Shown piece after piece: positions 8,901-15,384 of a stretch of DNA of 19,895 bases. Both the position numbers and the translations under genes were made by a program. How positions within the stretch are numbered: the first letter of the stretch is position 1; each line of letters opens with the position of its first letter. Origin of the DNA: Patescibacteria group bacterium (lineage in GTDB: Bacteria; Patescibacteriota; Minisyncoccia; Phycocordibacterales; XYD1-FULL-46-19); NCBI GenBank assembly GCA_030917625.1, contig JAUPUJ010000010.1, forward strand, positions 1-19,895. Reading direction: 5' to 3'. The notes beneath the pieces were generated by a model. That model was not told where the DNA came from. It searched no databases and saw nothing but the letters and a program-made list of their open reading frames with translations.

Positions 8901-9011
8901 TCTAGTGAAACTTGGGGACCACTCGCTTACTCAATTGTTTTTGGTTTATCATTCTCCACAGTTCTCACTCTATTTTTAGTTCCAATGTTATATAATCGTT
9001 TTGAAAAATAG
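5940..9011 (+). CDS. RND family efflux transporter, AcrB/SwrC-like inner-membrane pump
   Basis: 1023 residues, the full length of hydrophobe/amphiphile RND pumps. TM1 is at 12-34. A long extracytoplasmic porter loop precedes TM2-6 (about 340-490), a second loop precedes TM8-12 (about 870-1018), and FPASNYDTFYIDI marks the repeat of the porter domain. TM4 reads LGILVDASIVVVES: D406 matches AcrB Asp407, but the neighbouring Asp408 is Ala407. TM10 reads GIVVNNAIILID, so AcrB Lys940 is Asn937, a substitution I recall from SwrC-type pumps of Gram-positives. The Arg and Thr of the TM11 relay (SRLQPIFLT) are kept. It uses the proton gradient to expel amphiphiles, drugs or lipids; substrate cannot be told from sequence. 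Co-transcribed with the adaptor. Confidence 0.93.
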   Translation: MNQNNFWDFFLKHYRVTYIIVILVVIFGVISIWQMPKESSPEIDVPIAMVTTILPGANSRDVETLVTDPIEQKLLNMEDLDTFTSTSREGISVVVVQFDINTDGDEQVSKLRDKLANIANDLPSDAELPIIEKIRFTDQAILVMTMSGDYNSKELRDYAEIIETDVEKIPFVSRVDIVGAPAKEMKVEINKNKLDQYNLSIGQVVGAIRAANSSLPIGSIETGDEVFSLRLSGELKTIEDLRQVPVVSINNTPVVLQDLGLVEEFYSNNGSLSRLSVAGDKSEPAVTLYVYKSTGGDIIGIVDQVQTLVEELIGTSIPSDLDLAYIENWADMIKVDLYNLIFSGLQTVILVFLLLVLFLGWREALLASLVVPLTFFITFICLSYLDYTINFLTLFSLILALGILVDASIVVVESLYQNLGAGQTPEEAAHNTTQEFALPLISGTLTTVLVFLPMMLTSGIIGKFIKSIPVTITIVLFSSLFVSLGILTTLGARFLKSKHNTEYFSHVGIAKKMDTYSKVVKNKYLNILSDVLSDKIKQKNIYIGLVVAFILSISLPIIGLVSVNMFPASNYDTFYIDITNPIGTTLDETNESAKTLESILVQDERIDTFVMKIGGGATTPHTANFIIKINPDSKDQSLNLIDEYDKKLAGLFRGELVVRGLEDGPPQGSPVQINISGESIDDIEKLAGNYQQILGTIPGTQNIRLSSPESNGEFVLSVDRVKAKIYNVDPTIVAGLLRSAITGTTATVIKEGQTDIDVIVKYQIDTNKDSLGLAPSVTLDTIKGLTVATPSGSVPISMFTSVELTNSRSVIEHEDGKRQIKILSDVAEGFTAQGIIAEFNEARNKVSVAEDIVVDFGGEQEDINESFADMGKAMILGMFSIFALLVWQFRSFKQPIYVMTSIPLSLIGVLVGLFVVRQPLSFPGFIGVVALAGIVVNNAIILIDRINSDRDKGLSKIDAIKESAQSRLQPIFLTTITTVLGMLPLAISSETWGPLAYSIVFGLSFSTVLTLFLVPMLYNRFEK

Positions 9012-9024
9012 AGAGTAAAATTAA

Positions 9025-9076
9025 CTCAAAAAAATAAAGACTAAATCGAATGCGATTTAGTCTTTATTTTTTTGAG
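9025..9076. terminator. Bidirectional intrinsic terminator, 24-bp perfect stem
   Basis: 9025-9048 and 9053-9076 are exactly complementary around the 4-nt loop AATG. The stem contains a run of seven A on the left and seven T on the right, so a T tract follows the central GACTAAATCG/CGATTTAGTC hairpin on either strand. It lies between the convergent RND pump gene and DUF378 gene and should end both transcripts. Confidence 0.9.
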
Positions 9077-9088
9077 TGTGGTATCAGA

Positions 9089-9322
9089 TTACATGCAAGA
9101 CCCACAAGTACAGCCTTTTTTGCCTTTGATTATTATATATAAAGCAGACAAGCCTACTAGGACATAGACCAAAGTTTCTAACATTGGCCATCGTCCCACT
9201 AGGATGTAGACTAAGTTAAGTTCTCGCATAACTAGGTTGCCCAAACCTTCTAGGCCCCAGTTCAAAGCGCCTATTATTACTAGCAACCAGGCAACTTTAC
9301 TAACACTATTTTTTGTGTTCAT
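9089..9322 (-). CDS. DUF378 family small membrane protein
   Basis: 77 residues. Two hydrophobic helices: about 8-30 (KVAWLLVIIGALNWGLEGLG) and 46-66 (MLETLVYVLVGLSALYIII). The ALNWGL and VYVLVGLSALY signatures match the DUF378/YuzA family of two-helix membrane proteins of unknown function. The short C-terminal tail KGKKGCTCGSCM has three cysteines (CxCxxC), possibly metal-binding or redox-active; I do not know this as a fixed family trait. Convergent with the efflux operon and divergent from the YceI-like gene. No Shine-Dalgarno is visible. Confidence 0.8.
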   Translation of the reverse strand: MNTKNSVSKVAWLLVIIGALNWGLEGLGNLVMRELNLVYILVGRWPMLETLVYVLVGLSALYIIIKGKKGCTCGSCM

Positions 9323-9450
9323 TACAAAATAGGTAAATTTATAAAATATAACCGACCTTTGTATTATTTATTTACTAATAGTATACTAAAGCTATTATGA
9401 GGTGTATATTTGGTTTTCCCCAAGTGTATTAATAAAATTTAAGAACAGAT
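9323..9450. promoter_or_regulatory. Divergent intergenic region, DUF378 / YceI cluster
   Basis: Rightward, TTTACT (9371-9376), 16-nt spacer and TATTAT (9393-9398) give a plausible promoter with a start near 9405; TAAAAT at 9433-9438 is a second -10 candidate close to the ATG. A 10-bp perfect palindrome TAGTATACTA (9379-9388) lies between the -35 and -10 of the first. Leftward, TATAAA/TATATT stretches near 9338-9352 could serve DUF378. Assignments are tentative because the region is about 75% AT. Confidence 0.35.
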
Positions 9451-10131
9451 ATGAAAATAATTCTTTCGATTATTGTGGTGTTGATTGTAGGGGCTTTGGT
9501 GTTTATTGGTGTCAAAAACAGTGACGGGAATGATGTCGATCAGGAAACTGCAACTACAACAGAGAGTATGCCGGTTGTTTTAAATGACGGTGAATATCAA
9601 GTTAATGTTTCTGAAAGTAATTTAATTTGGACTGGGTCTAAAGAATTGATCGCAAATTACAAAGATGTCGGCACTTTAAAAGTTAAAGAGGGTAATTTTT
9701 CTGTGGCTAGTAGCAGTATTACGGGTGGAGAAGTTGTTTTCGATATGGGAAGTTTAGTAGGGACTGAAACATCTAATACTGAGGTGACTATAGATAAGTT
9801 AGCTACTCATTTGAAATCGGCTGATTTTTTTGATGTTGCCAAGTACCCAACTTCAAAAATAGTAATTAAGAGTGTTGTTCAAAATGGTGCTGATTACATG
9901 GTGACTGGAGATTTAACTATTAAAGATTCTACAAATGAAATTTCTTTTCCAGCTAAAATCTCTATAAATGAGTCATCAGATATTGTTCTAGACGGAGATG
10001 TTACTTTCGATAGGACTAAATGGAACTTAAAATACGGCTCAGGTACTTTTATTGATGATCTAGGTGATAATGTAATTAGTGATTCAGTGACTGTAAATGT
10101 TCGCATAGTAGCTAGTGCTCAACAAATATAA
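9451..10131 (+). CDS. YceI-like domain protein, membrane-anchored
   Basis: 226 residues. Residues 3-22 form an uncleaved signal-anchor with no lipobox Cys. A short Thr/Ser-rich linker follows. A YceI-like lipocalin-fold domain (about 47-222) opens with YQVNVSESNLIWTGSK, continues with GTLKVKEGNFSV, HLKSADFFDVAKYPTSKIVIKSV and the family-like VTGDLTIKDSTNEISFP, and ends with VTFDRTKWNLKYGSGTF and DSVTVNVRI. YceI proteins bind isoprenoid lipids such as long-chain quinones in the extracytoplasmic space. The ligand here is not determinable. First gene of a tight three-gene cluster (5 nt to the next ORF). Confidence 0.9.
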   Translation: MKIILSIIVVLIVGALVFIGVKNSDGNDVDQETATTTESMPVVLNDGEYQVNVSESNLIWTGSKELIANYKDVGTLKVKEGNFSVASSSITGGEVVFDMGSLVGTETSNTEVTIDKLATHLKSADFFDVAKYPTSKIVIKSVVQNGADYMVTGDLTIKDSTNEISFPAKISINESSDIVLDGDVTFDRTKWNLKYGSGTFIDDLGDNVISDSVTVNVRIVASAQQI

Positions 10132-10136
10132 ATCTT

Positions 10137-10451
10137 ATGGAAGATGTAGTTTATTCACCAATTTTTCTACTTATTACAGGTATAGCTGAAGTGCTAATAC
10201 TTTTACTTGTAGTGGTGATTTTGTTATATCTTATAAGGTTTATAAAGACCTTAAACAAAATTTCAGATATTGCTCACTCCGAGGCTCAAAAAATTGTCTT
10301 AGATATAGAGGAGGCGAGAGATGATATTAAAGATAGTGTTGAGGCAACAAAGAGACAGTTTAAGATATTGGTTGGCGCTCTGACTATTAAAAAAGCTATA
10401 AACTTTTTTGTGAAGCAGTCTGGAAGTGGTGGTAAGCGTAATAAAAAATAA
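10137..10451 (+). CDS. Small TM/coiled-coil protein, unknown function
   Basis: 104 residues. A long hydrophobic helix (about 8-36, LLITGIAEVLILLLVVVILL) is followed by a charged amphipathic helix (38-80) and a Lys/Gly-rich tail. The layout resembles DUF948-type or phage-shock-associated small membrane proteins, but I see no diagnostic motif, so no function is assigned. It starts 5 nt after the YceI-like gene and precedes a YtxH-like gene; the three are very likely one transcript. No Shine-Dalgarno is seen. Confidence 0.75.
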   Translation: MEDVVYSPIFLLITGIAEVLILLLVVVILLYLIRFIKTLNKISDIAHSEAQKIVLDIEEARDDIKDSVEATKRQFKILVGALTIKKAINFFVKQSGSGGKRNKK

Positions 10452-10486
10452 AAGATATTATAAAAAATTTAATATTAAATAAAATT

Positions 10487-10840
10487 ATGGCAAAAAAAAC
10501 AGAAAAAAAATCAATGTTTGGTGCAGGTTTAATGGCGGGGGCTGGGGTGATTGCAGCTATTGCTGGTGGGTATCTTCTTTATGGGCCTGAAGGTAAAAAT
10601 AATCGTAAGCAAGTTAAGTCTTGGATGATTAAAGCTCGAGGGGATATGTTGTCAGAGATTGAAAAAATGAAAGATGTGTCTAAGGATAAATATGAAGAAG
10701 CTGTTGCAAAAATTACTACTAAATATGCAAAGTTGAAAGATGTGGGAGAACAAGATATTGATATGTTGAAAAAAGATTTGATGAAATATTGGAAACATAT
10801 TCAAGCTGATGCTAAAGTTTTAGCAGGCAAGAAGAAATAA
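10487..10840 (+). CDS. YtxH-like small membrane-associated protein
   Basis: 117 residues. Lys-rich start, then a Gly/Ala-rich helix (about 10-32, GAGLMAGAGVIAAIAGGYLL) followed by LLYGPEGKNNRKQVKSWM. A glycine-rich TM followed by YGPxGKxxRKxxK is the hallmark of YtxH-like general-stress proteins. The remainder is a highly charged helix (45-112). Function in the family is unknown; association with envelope stress is inferred from YtxH in Bacillus. It follows the TM/coiled-coil gene by 35 nt and is followed by a strong palindromic terminator. Confidence 0.8.
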   Translation: MAKKTEKKSMFGAGLMAGAGVIAAIAGGYLLYGPEGKNNRKQVKSWMIKARGDMLSEIEKMKDVSKDKYEEAVAKITTKYAKLKDVGEQDIDMLKKDLMKYWKHIQADAKVLAGKKK

Positions 10841-10862
10841 TATTTAGTTTTAATAAATATTT

Positions 10863-10898
10863 ATAAACACCACTTAGGTATACCTAAGTGGTGTTTAT
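10863..10898. terminator. 36-bp perfect palindrome, terminator of the YceI cluster
   Basis: 10863-10880 and 10881-10898 are exact reverse complements with no spacer. The core CACCACTTAGG/CCTAAGTGGTG gives a strong hairpin followed by TTTATGTTTAT. It ends the YceI-YtxH transcript. Its right arm runs up to the promoter of the YihY gene. A dimeric protein-binding site is an alternative reading. Confidence 0.8.
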
Positions 10899-10901
10899 GT
10901 T

Positions 10902-10907
10902 TATAAT
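10902..10907 (+). promoter_or_regulatory. -10 box of the YihY gene, leaderless-type
   Basis: TATAAT at 10902-10907 ends 7 nt before the ATG at 10915, so the predicted transcription start (about 10914) practically coincides with the start codon. TG occurs two bases upstream of the hexamer, one base off the extended -10 spacing. No good -35 is seen because that position lies in the palindrome. Confidence 0.5.
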
Positions 10908-10914
10908 CTTATAT

Positions 10915-11784
10915 ATGCTATCTGTCTTAAATAAATATTTTATTTATTGGAAACAAATTAATGCTAGTCAAAAAAAAGATCGAGTATCTTTACATTCTGC
11001 CACCCTAGCTTATTACTTTATGTTTTCCTTGGCCCCCTTGGTGATGATGTTTGTGGCCCTAGGTAGTTTAATGGTGGGGTCCACTGTAACTGAGGGCTGG
11101 TTGGTTGAAGCTGTTACAACTTATTTTGGAACAGGGGCGTCAAATATTATTTATAATATTTTTCACTCTTTGGGTGATCTGGAGACCAATATTCCTGTCA
11201 TGCTGTTGTCTATAGTTTTTATTTTTTTTGGGGCCACAGGTCTATTTTTACAACTCCATAAAGCCTTTGGTGATATTTTCAATTTCGATGATGAGACTAC
11301 AACAGTCAAAGCCTCTTTTCTAAAAAGATGTCAGATGAGTGTTTATATAATATTTTCTTTTGTGGTAATGGTTTTAGCATCACTCGTTAATATTGGAGGA
11401 AATTTTGTATTGTTGTATGGAAAAAATTTACTAAACGAGTGGACACCGTCGGGATTATGGATTGCGGCTAATTATTTTTTAGGTATAACGGTTATTACTT
11501 TTATTTTTAGCTTGATCTACTTAGCGGGTTCTCAGATGCGCCTGAATTGGGGTAGTGCCCTAGTGGGTGCGATATTCGGTAGTCTATTATTCACCATAGT
11601 AAATTCATTATTCAGTATTTATTCATCTTTAAGTTTAATTAATACCGCTTTTGGGCCAAGTAGTTTCTTAATAGTTTTCTTATTGTGGATCAATGGTTTC
11701 TTCTGGTCAGTATTAATAGGGGCGGAAGTCGCTAAAAAACAATATTGTGAATATCCTCACCATAGACGCAAGATTTGTTTATAA
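10915..11784 (+). CDS. YihY/BrkB family membrane protein
   Basis: 290 codons from the ATG at 10915 (289 residues). A GTG at 10888 and an ATG at 10897 are in frame, but both lie within the preceding palindromic terminator and upstream of the -10 box. About six TM helices are visible. Family signatures include SATLAYYFMFSLAPLVMM near the N-terminus, the GGNFV segment after TM3, and LIYLAGSQMRLNWGSALVGA followed by NTAFGPSSFLIVFLLWINGF and WSVLIGAEVA. Family members are ~280-330 residues. Despite the old tRNA-processing/RNase BN label, it is an integral membrane protein of unresolved function, possibly a transporter. Confidence 0.92.
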   Translation: MLSVLNKYFIYWKQINASQKKDRVSLHSATLAYYFMFSLAPLVMMFVALGSLMVGSTVTEGWLVEAVTTYFGTGASNIIYNIFHSLGDLETNIPVMLLSIVFIFFGATGLFLQLHKAFGDIFNFDDETTTVKASFLKRCQMSVYIIFSFVVMVLASLVNIGGNFVLLYGKNLLNEWTPSGLWIAANYFLGITVITFIFSLIYLAGSQMRLNWGSALVGAIFGSLLFTIVNSLFSIYSSLSLINTAFGPSSFLIVFLLWINGFFWSVLIGAEVAKKQYCEYPHHRRKICL

Positions 11785-11810
11785 GTTATTAAGTCTTTTA
11801 AATTTAATGG

Positions 11811-11819
11811 TGTTATAAT
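11811..11819 (+). promoter_or_regulatory. Extended -10 promoter of the AI-2E transporter gene
   Basis: TGTTATAAT, a perfect extended -10, ends 9 nt before the ATG at 11829. Predicted start is about 11826, so the mRNA would have a leader of roughly 3 nt. No clear -35 box is visible, consistent with extended -10 use. Confidence 0.6.
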
Positions 11820-11828
11820 AAATATAAG

Positions 11829-12881
11829 ATGAAAAAAACCACTGAAGAAAAAATTCAAAATTACTTTTTCTTTTTTCTGTTTCTTAGTTCTATTTTTTTA
11901 GTAGCTGTAATTTTTACTCCTTTTATAAATAGTATCGCCTTATCGCTCGTGATTGCTGTTATATTTAAGCCGTTGTATCAAAGAGTATTAACCGAATTAC
12001 CAAATTATCCTAGCTTAGCTTCTCTTATAACTATTATGTTTATTGGGGTTATATTAATTTTACCCTTATCATTTTTATCAGCTCAAATTGTTAATGAAGC
12101 CCAAAATGTAGCTGTTACTTTAGTAGATGCTGATACTGAGACTATAATTGATGAATCAGCTTTAGAAATTGAAACAGCGGTCCAAACTGTCTTACCTAAT
12201 TTCGAGTTAAATGTTGATGATTTTAAACAAAAAACCTCGTCATTTGTCTTATCTAGTGCTTTAGATAATTGGACGCTATTGAAAAACGGTACTATTACAG
12301 CAGCTCACACTATCCTTGGCCTGGTTCTCTCTATAATAATCTTATATTTTCTCTTTCGTGATGGTAAAAAGTTCAAGAAATATATTACCCACTATAGCCC
12401 TCTTAAAAACAAAGACGACGAAAAAATTATTACAAAATTAGAACAAACCGTAAATTCTGTTATCAGGGGAGCTTTAGTGATAGCGGTGATCCAAGGTTTT
12501 TTTTCTGGCATAGGTTTGCTTATTTTTGGAGTACCAAATCCTACGCTATGGGGTATGCTTGCTGGTATTGGATCTTTGGTGCCTGGGGTGGGTACAGTGA
12601 TTGTCTTATTGCCAGCTATTTTGTATTTATTTTTTACTTCACAAACTTTGGCCGCCATTGGACTGGCTGTGTGGGGGGTGGTGGTGGTGGGCTTGGTAGA
12701 TAATATCTTGATGCCATATTTCTATTCTCGAGGGGTTCAAATACATCCAGTTTTAATATTGATTTCTGTATTAGGAGGTTTACTAACCTTTGGTCCATTA
12801 GGATTTCTCTATGGCCCACTTATTTTGAGTTTGTTCTTTACTCTACTTGAAATGTACCAACCTATAGTGATGGACAAATAA
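11829..12881 (+). CDS. AI-2E family transporter (PerM/YdiK-like)
   Basis: 350 residues with about eight TM helices. A pair occurs near the start (14-36, 55-80). A soluble segment (about 85-145) contains DADTETIIDESALEIE. Further TMs begin at about 155. The family signatures ILYFLFRDGKKF (about residue 175) and the C-terminal PVLILISVLGGLLTFGPLGFLYGP are clear. The family is named for an autoinducer-2 exporter, but members also act in ion or antiporter-like transport, so the substrate is open. It is probably transcribed alone from an extended -10 promoter right at its start codon. Confidence 0.92.
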   Translation: MKKTTEEKIQNYFFFFLFLSSIFLVAVIFTPFINSIALSLVIAVIFKPLYQRVLTELPNYPSLASLITIMFIGVILILPLSFLSAQIVNEAQNVAVTLVDADTETIIDESALEIETAVQTVLPNFELNVDDFKQKTSSFVLSSALDNWTLLKNGTITAAHTILGLVLSIIILYFLFRDGKKFKKYITHYSPLKNKDDEKIITKLEQTVNSVIRGALVIAVIQGFFSGIGLLIFGVPNPTLWGMLAGIGSLVPGVGTVIVLLPAILYLFFTSQTLAAIGLAVWGVVVVGLVDNILMPYFYSRGVQIHPVLILISVLGGLLTFGPLGFLYGPLILSLFFTLLEMYQPIVMDK

Positions 12882-12898
12882 AAAAAAGAGCCTATTAT
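12871..12898 (+). promoter_or_regulatory. Putative promoter of the DSRCP-motif protein gene
   Basis: TGGACA (12871-12876, five of six to consensus) with a 16-nt spacer and TATTAT (12893-12898). Predicted start is about 12905, only 9 nt before the ATG at 12914. The -35 lies inside the end of the AI-2E transporter gene. Confidence 0.45.
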
Positions 12899-12940
12899 TA
12901 ATCTAAATCTTTTATGTATATAGGTAGATTAATAATAGCT
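12889..12940 (+). repeat. Inverted repeat placing the start codon in a hairpin loop
   Basis: CTATTATTAATCTA (12892-12905) is a perfect 14-nt complement of TAGATTAATAATAG (12925-12938). AG/CT extends the stem by two pairs across a bulged C. The 19-nt loop holds the ATG at 12914. The right arm encodes codons 5-9 of the gene. No T-run follows, so it is not a standard terminator. If transcription starts near 12905, the left arm would be almost absent from the gene's own mRNA but present in read-through mRNA from upstream. Confidence 0.6.
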
Positions 12941-13678
12941 ATAACTATATTCTTGCTCGTGATATTGATCGGGGTTTCTTTTTGGTGGTATCAAACCACT
13001 GCGCCGAGTAATTCTTCTAATGAGGACAAAATAGAAGACGCTATTTTAAGTCTAGATTTTAAGGCCACAGAGCAGTTGTTTATTGCCAAAACCTCTGGTG
13101 ATAATATCGCCAAAATTGTGGTTAAAGCGGGTCAGAATTCAGGGGCCACTTCTTCTGTGGTAATTGGTAATATGGATATTGACTCTAATCAGCCAGCTCT
13201 AGCTGATGAAACATTGTGGTCATATAAAATTCCAGCAGAGCCTATTTCTGGTATTAGTAATGTATTTATTGTTGGTCTTGATAAAAATAATCAAGAAATA
13301 GATATTATGAATTGGAATGTGTCTGGGGTTGTGGAAGTGAGTGAAATATTGTGGCCAATTTCGGCCTCTAAAGAATATGATTTAGCTATAGGTGAAGTTT
13401 TTAATTTCGAAGAATTAGAAGTTAAATTGATTGACGTCCCTCAAGATAGTAGGTGTCCGATAAATGTGGAATGTGTTCACGCCGGCTATGTGACAGCAGA
13501 TTTGGAAATATCTTTAAGTAATAAGACTCAAATTTTAAGTTTAAAAAGCATTGATGGGAAAAGGCGTATTGGTGACTATTATATAAATATTTCAAAAGTT
13601 TCGCCGGATAAAAAAGATGGGGTCACTTTGTCTATTAGTGATTACTTAGTGTCATTTTTAGTATCCTCAGCTATTTAA
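12914..13678 (+). CDS. Membrane-anchored extracytoplasmic protein with DSRCP motif, unknown function
   Basis: 254 residues. The N-terminal signal-anchor is at 5-26. A first beta-rich domain (about 45-145) has WSYKIPAEPISGISNVFIVGLD. A second domain (150-250) has DSRCPINVECVHAG (178-191). A DSRCPxxVxCxWAG segment is, as I recall, recurrent in secreted proteins of Bacteroidota and others without an assigned function; here Trp is His189. The Cys pair C181/C187 may form a disulfide outside the cell (inference). I do not recognise a named family. The gene lies alone between a transporter and a helicase gene and has a hairpin around its start codon. Confidence 0.75.
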   Translation: MYIGRLIIAITIFLLVILIGVSFWWYQTTAPSNSSNEDKIEDAILSLDFKATEQLFIAKTSGDNIAKIVVKAGQNSGATSSVVIGNMDIDSNQPALADETLWSYKIPAEPISGISNVFIVGLDKNNQEIDIMNWNVSGVVEVSEILWPISASKEYDLAIGEVFNFEELEVKLIDVPQDSRCPINVECVHAGYVTADLEISLSNKTQILSLKSIDGKRRIGDYYINISKVSPDKKDGVTLSISDYLVSFLVSSAI

Positions 13679-13707
13679 ATATAATCAAGGGGTTAAATTA
13701 GCACCCA

Positions 13708-13735
13708 AAAAGACCTTTATGGATCTGGGTCTTTT
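13708..13735 (+). terminator. Intrinsic terminator after the DSRCP-motif gene
   Basis: AAAAGACC (13708-13715) pairs with GGTCTTTT (13728-13735) around a 12-nt loop, and the T-rich end of the stem serves as the tail. The following TTGG (13737-13740) can pair with CCAA at 13705-13708, which competes with the outermost stem pair. The hairpin ends just upstream of the helicase promoter. Confidence 0.65.
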
Positions 13736-13737
13736 CT

Positions 13738-13746
13738 TGGTATAAT
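13738..13746 (+). promoter_or_regulatory. Extended -10 promoter of the Pif1-like helicase gene
   Basis: TGGTATAAT (13738-13746), a perfect TGnTATAAT, ends 7 nt before the ATG at 13754. Predicted start is at 13753, so the transcript should be leaderless. The promoter abuts the terminator of the previous gene. Confidence 0.65.
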
Positions 13747-13753
13747 TACACCT

Positions 13754-15379
13754 ATGACACCTGAATCTTGTTTGGAATTGTTAAAAATGGGTAATAATTG
13801 TTTTATCACTGGACCGGCGGGTTCGGGTAAAACTTATCTATTGCAGGAGTATATAAACTGGCTTAAGAAAAATAATATTAAGGTTGCGATCACGGCTTCT
13901 ACGGGTATTGCCGCCACTCATTTAGGTGGGGTAACTATTCACTCTTGGTCTGGGCTTGGTATTAGGGATGATCTGTCGCCTTATGATTTAGAGGCTCTTT
14001 TAGAAAAAAAATATTTATGGCAACACTTTGATCAGACGGCAGTTTTAATCATAGATGAGATTTCCATGTTATCATCCCGCCAATTAGATGCGATTGATTT
14101 AATTTGCCGTAATTTCAAAAAACCCGATGAACCTTTTGGAGGGATGCAATTAGTTTTATCTGGAGATTTTTTTCAATTACCACCAATTGTAAGATATGGT
14201 CAAGATAGTTCTTTTGCTTATACAGCTAAGTCTTGGAAAGAAGCTGATATTAAAGTTTGTTTACTCTCGTCACAATTTAGGCAAACGGATCAAAATTTAT
14301 ACGATTTATTAACTGCGATTCGGGGTCAATATATAGATAAAAATCATAAAGATAGTTTAATTAGTCGGATTGGCATTTCTATGTCGTCAGTTTCGCCGGT
14401 GCGTTTATTTACACATAATATAGACGTTGACGGAGCTAATGATAAAGAGCTAGAGAGATTGCCTGGTTTGATTAATGAATATCAGTCGGTACATAAAGGT
14501 AATAAAAATTTAGCTGACAGTATAGAACGGGGGTCGCTAATAATGCCAAGATTGAGATTGAAAATGAAAGCTAAAGTGATGTTTATAAAGAATAATTTCG
14601 AACAAGGTATCGCTAATGGTACTTTGGGCCAAATAGTGGGTTTTAATAGTGATAGATTGCCTATAGTGATCCTGTCTGACGGTAGAGAAGTGACAGTAGA
14701 CAGGGCTACCTGGACTATTGTGGAGGATGATAAAGTTAAAGCCGAAGTGTCTCAACTGCCTTTGCGTTTAGCGTGGGCCATGACGGTTCATAAAAGTCAG
14801 GGTATTACTCTCGAGGCGGCCGAAATAGATTTATCAAAAGCCTTTACTCCCGGTATGGGTTATGTGGCTTTATCTCGGGTGCGGACTTTTGAGGGTCTCA
14901 AATTGATTGGTTTTAATGAAGCATCTTTAAAGGTCCATGAAGAAGCTGTTATTTTTGAAGATTTAGCCAAAAAAATTGCTTTTAATTTAACTGAGGCGCT
15001 CAAGTTGATTCCTAAAAGTAGAAAAACTGAAACCACCCAGAGGTTTGTTAGTAAGAGTGCTATCGCTGGAGCTAAATTAAAGAAAAAAATCTCTGCTCAT
15101 TTAGCAACATCTTTATTGCTAGAGGAGGGATTAATACTTAAAGATTTAGCTAAAAAGAGAGGGGTGAAAATAGAAACAATCCTCACTCATTTAGAGAAAT
15201 TGAAAGAGGAAAATATTCTACCAGATATTAAACATTTAAAACCAGCTAATAATAGATTACAAACTATTCATAAAGCTTTTTTTAAGACCGGTTCAGATAA
15301 GTTGTCGCCGGTGAAGAGTATTTTGCCGGCTAATTTTTCTTTTGAAGAAATTAGATTAGCTAGATTGTTTTTGGATTAA
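13754..15379 (+). CDS. Pif1-like SF1B DNA helicase with C-terminal helix-turn-helix
   Basis: 541 residues. Motifs in order: Walker A GPAGSGKT (20-27), Ia TASTGIAATHLGG (48-59), Walker B IIDEISML (99-106), motif III SGDFFQLPP (136-144), QFRQ (174-177), the motif V-like TVHKSQGITLE (344-354) and VI VALSRVRTFEGL (371-382). GIANGTLGQIVGF (285-297) is typical of Pif1/RecD-type 2B regions. After 395 comes a basic linker and a compact helical segment (about 430-495, EEGLILKDLAKKRGVKIETILTHLEKL cut short here) resembling the helicase-associated HTH of RecQ-like proteins. Pif1 enzymes move 5'-3' on DNA, resolving G-quadruplexes and replication obstacles. No recombination partner gene is adjacent. Confidence 0.93.
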   Translation: MTPESCLELLKMGNNCFITGPAGSGKTYLLQEYINWLKKNNIKVAITASTGIAATHLGGVTIHSWSGLGIRDDLSPYDLEALLEKKYLWQHFDQTAVLIIDEISMLSSRQLDAIDLICRNFKKPDEPFGGMQLVLSGDFFQLPPIVRYGQDSSFAYTAKSWKEADIKVCLLSSQFRQTDQNLYDLLTAIRGQYIDKNHKDSLISRIGISMSSVSPVRLFTHNIDVDGANDKELERLPGLINEYQSVHKGNKNLADSIERGSLIMPRLRLKMKAKVMFIKNNFEQGIANGTLGQIVGFNSDRLPIVILSDGREVTVDRATWTIVEDDKVKAEVSQLPLRLAWAMTVHKSQGITLEAAEIDLSKAFTPGMGYVALSRVRTFEGLKLIGFNEASLKVHEEAVIFEDLAKKIAFNLTEALKLIPKSRKTETTQRFVSKSAIAGAKLKKKISAHLATSLLLEEGLILKDLAKKRGVKIETILTHLEKLKEENILPDIKHLKPANNRLQTIHKAFFKTGSDKLSPVKSILPANFSFEEIRLARLFLD

Positions 15380-15384
15380 TCTTA

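Noticed and set aside
10888..10914. N-terminal extension of the YihY protein from GTG 10888 or ATG 10897
   Set aside because: Both lie in the palindromic terminator and upstream of the TATAAT at 10902; the ATG at 10915 fits better.
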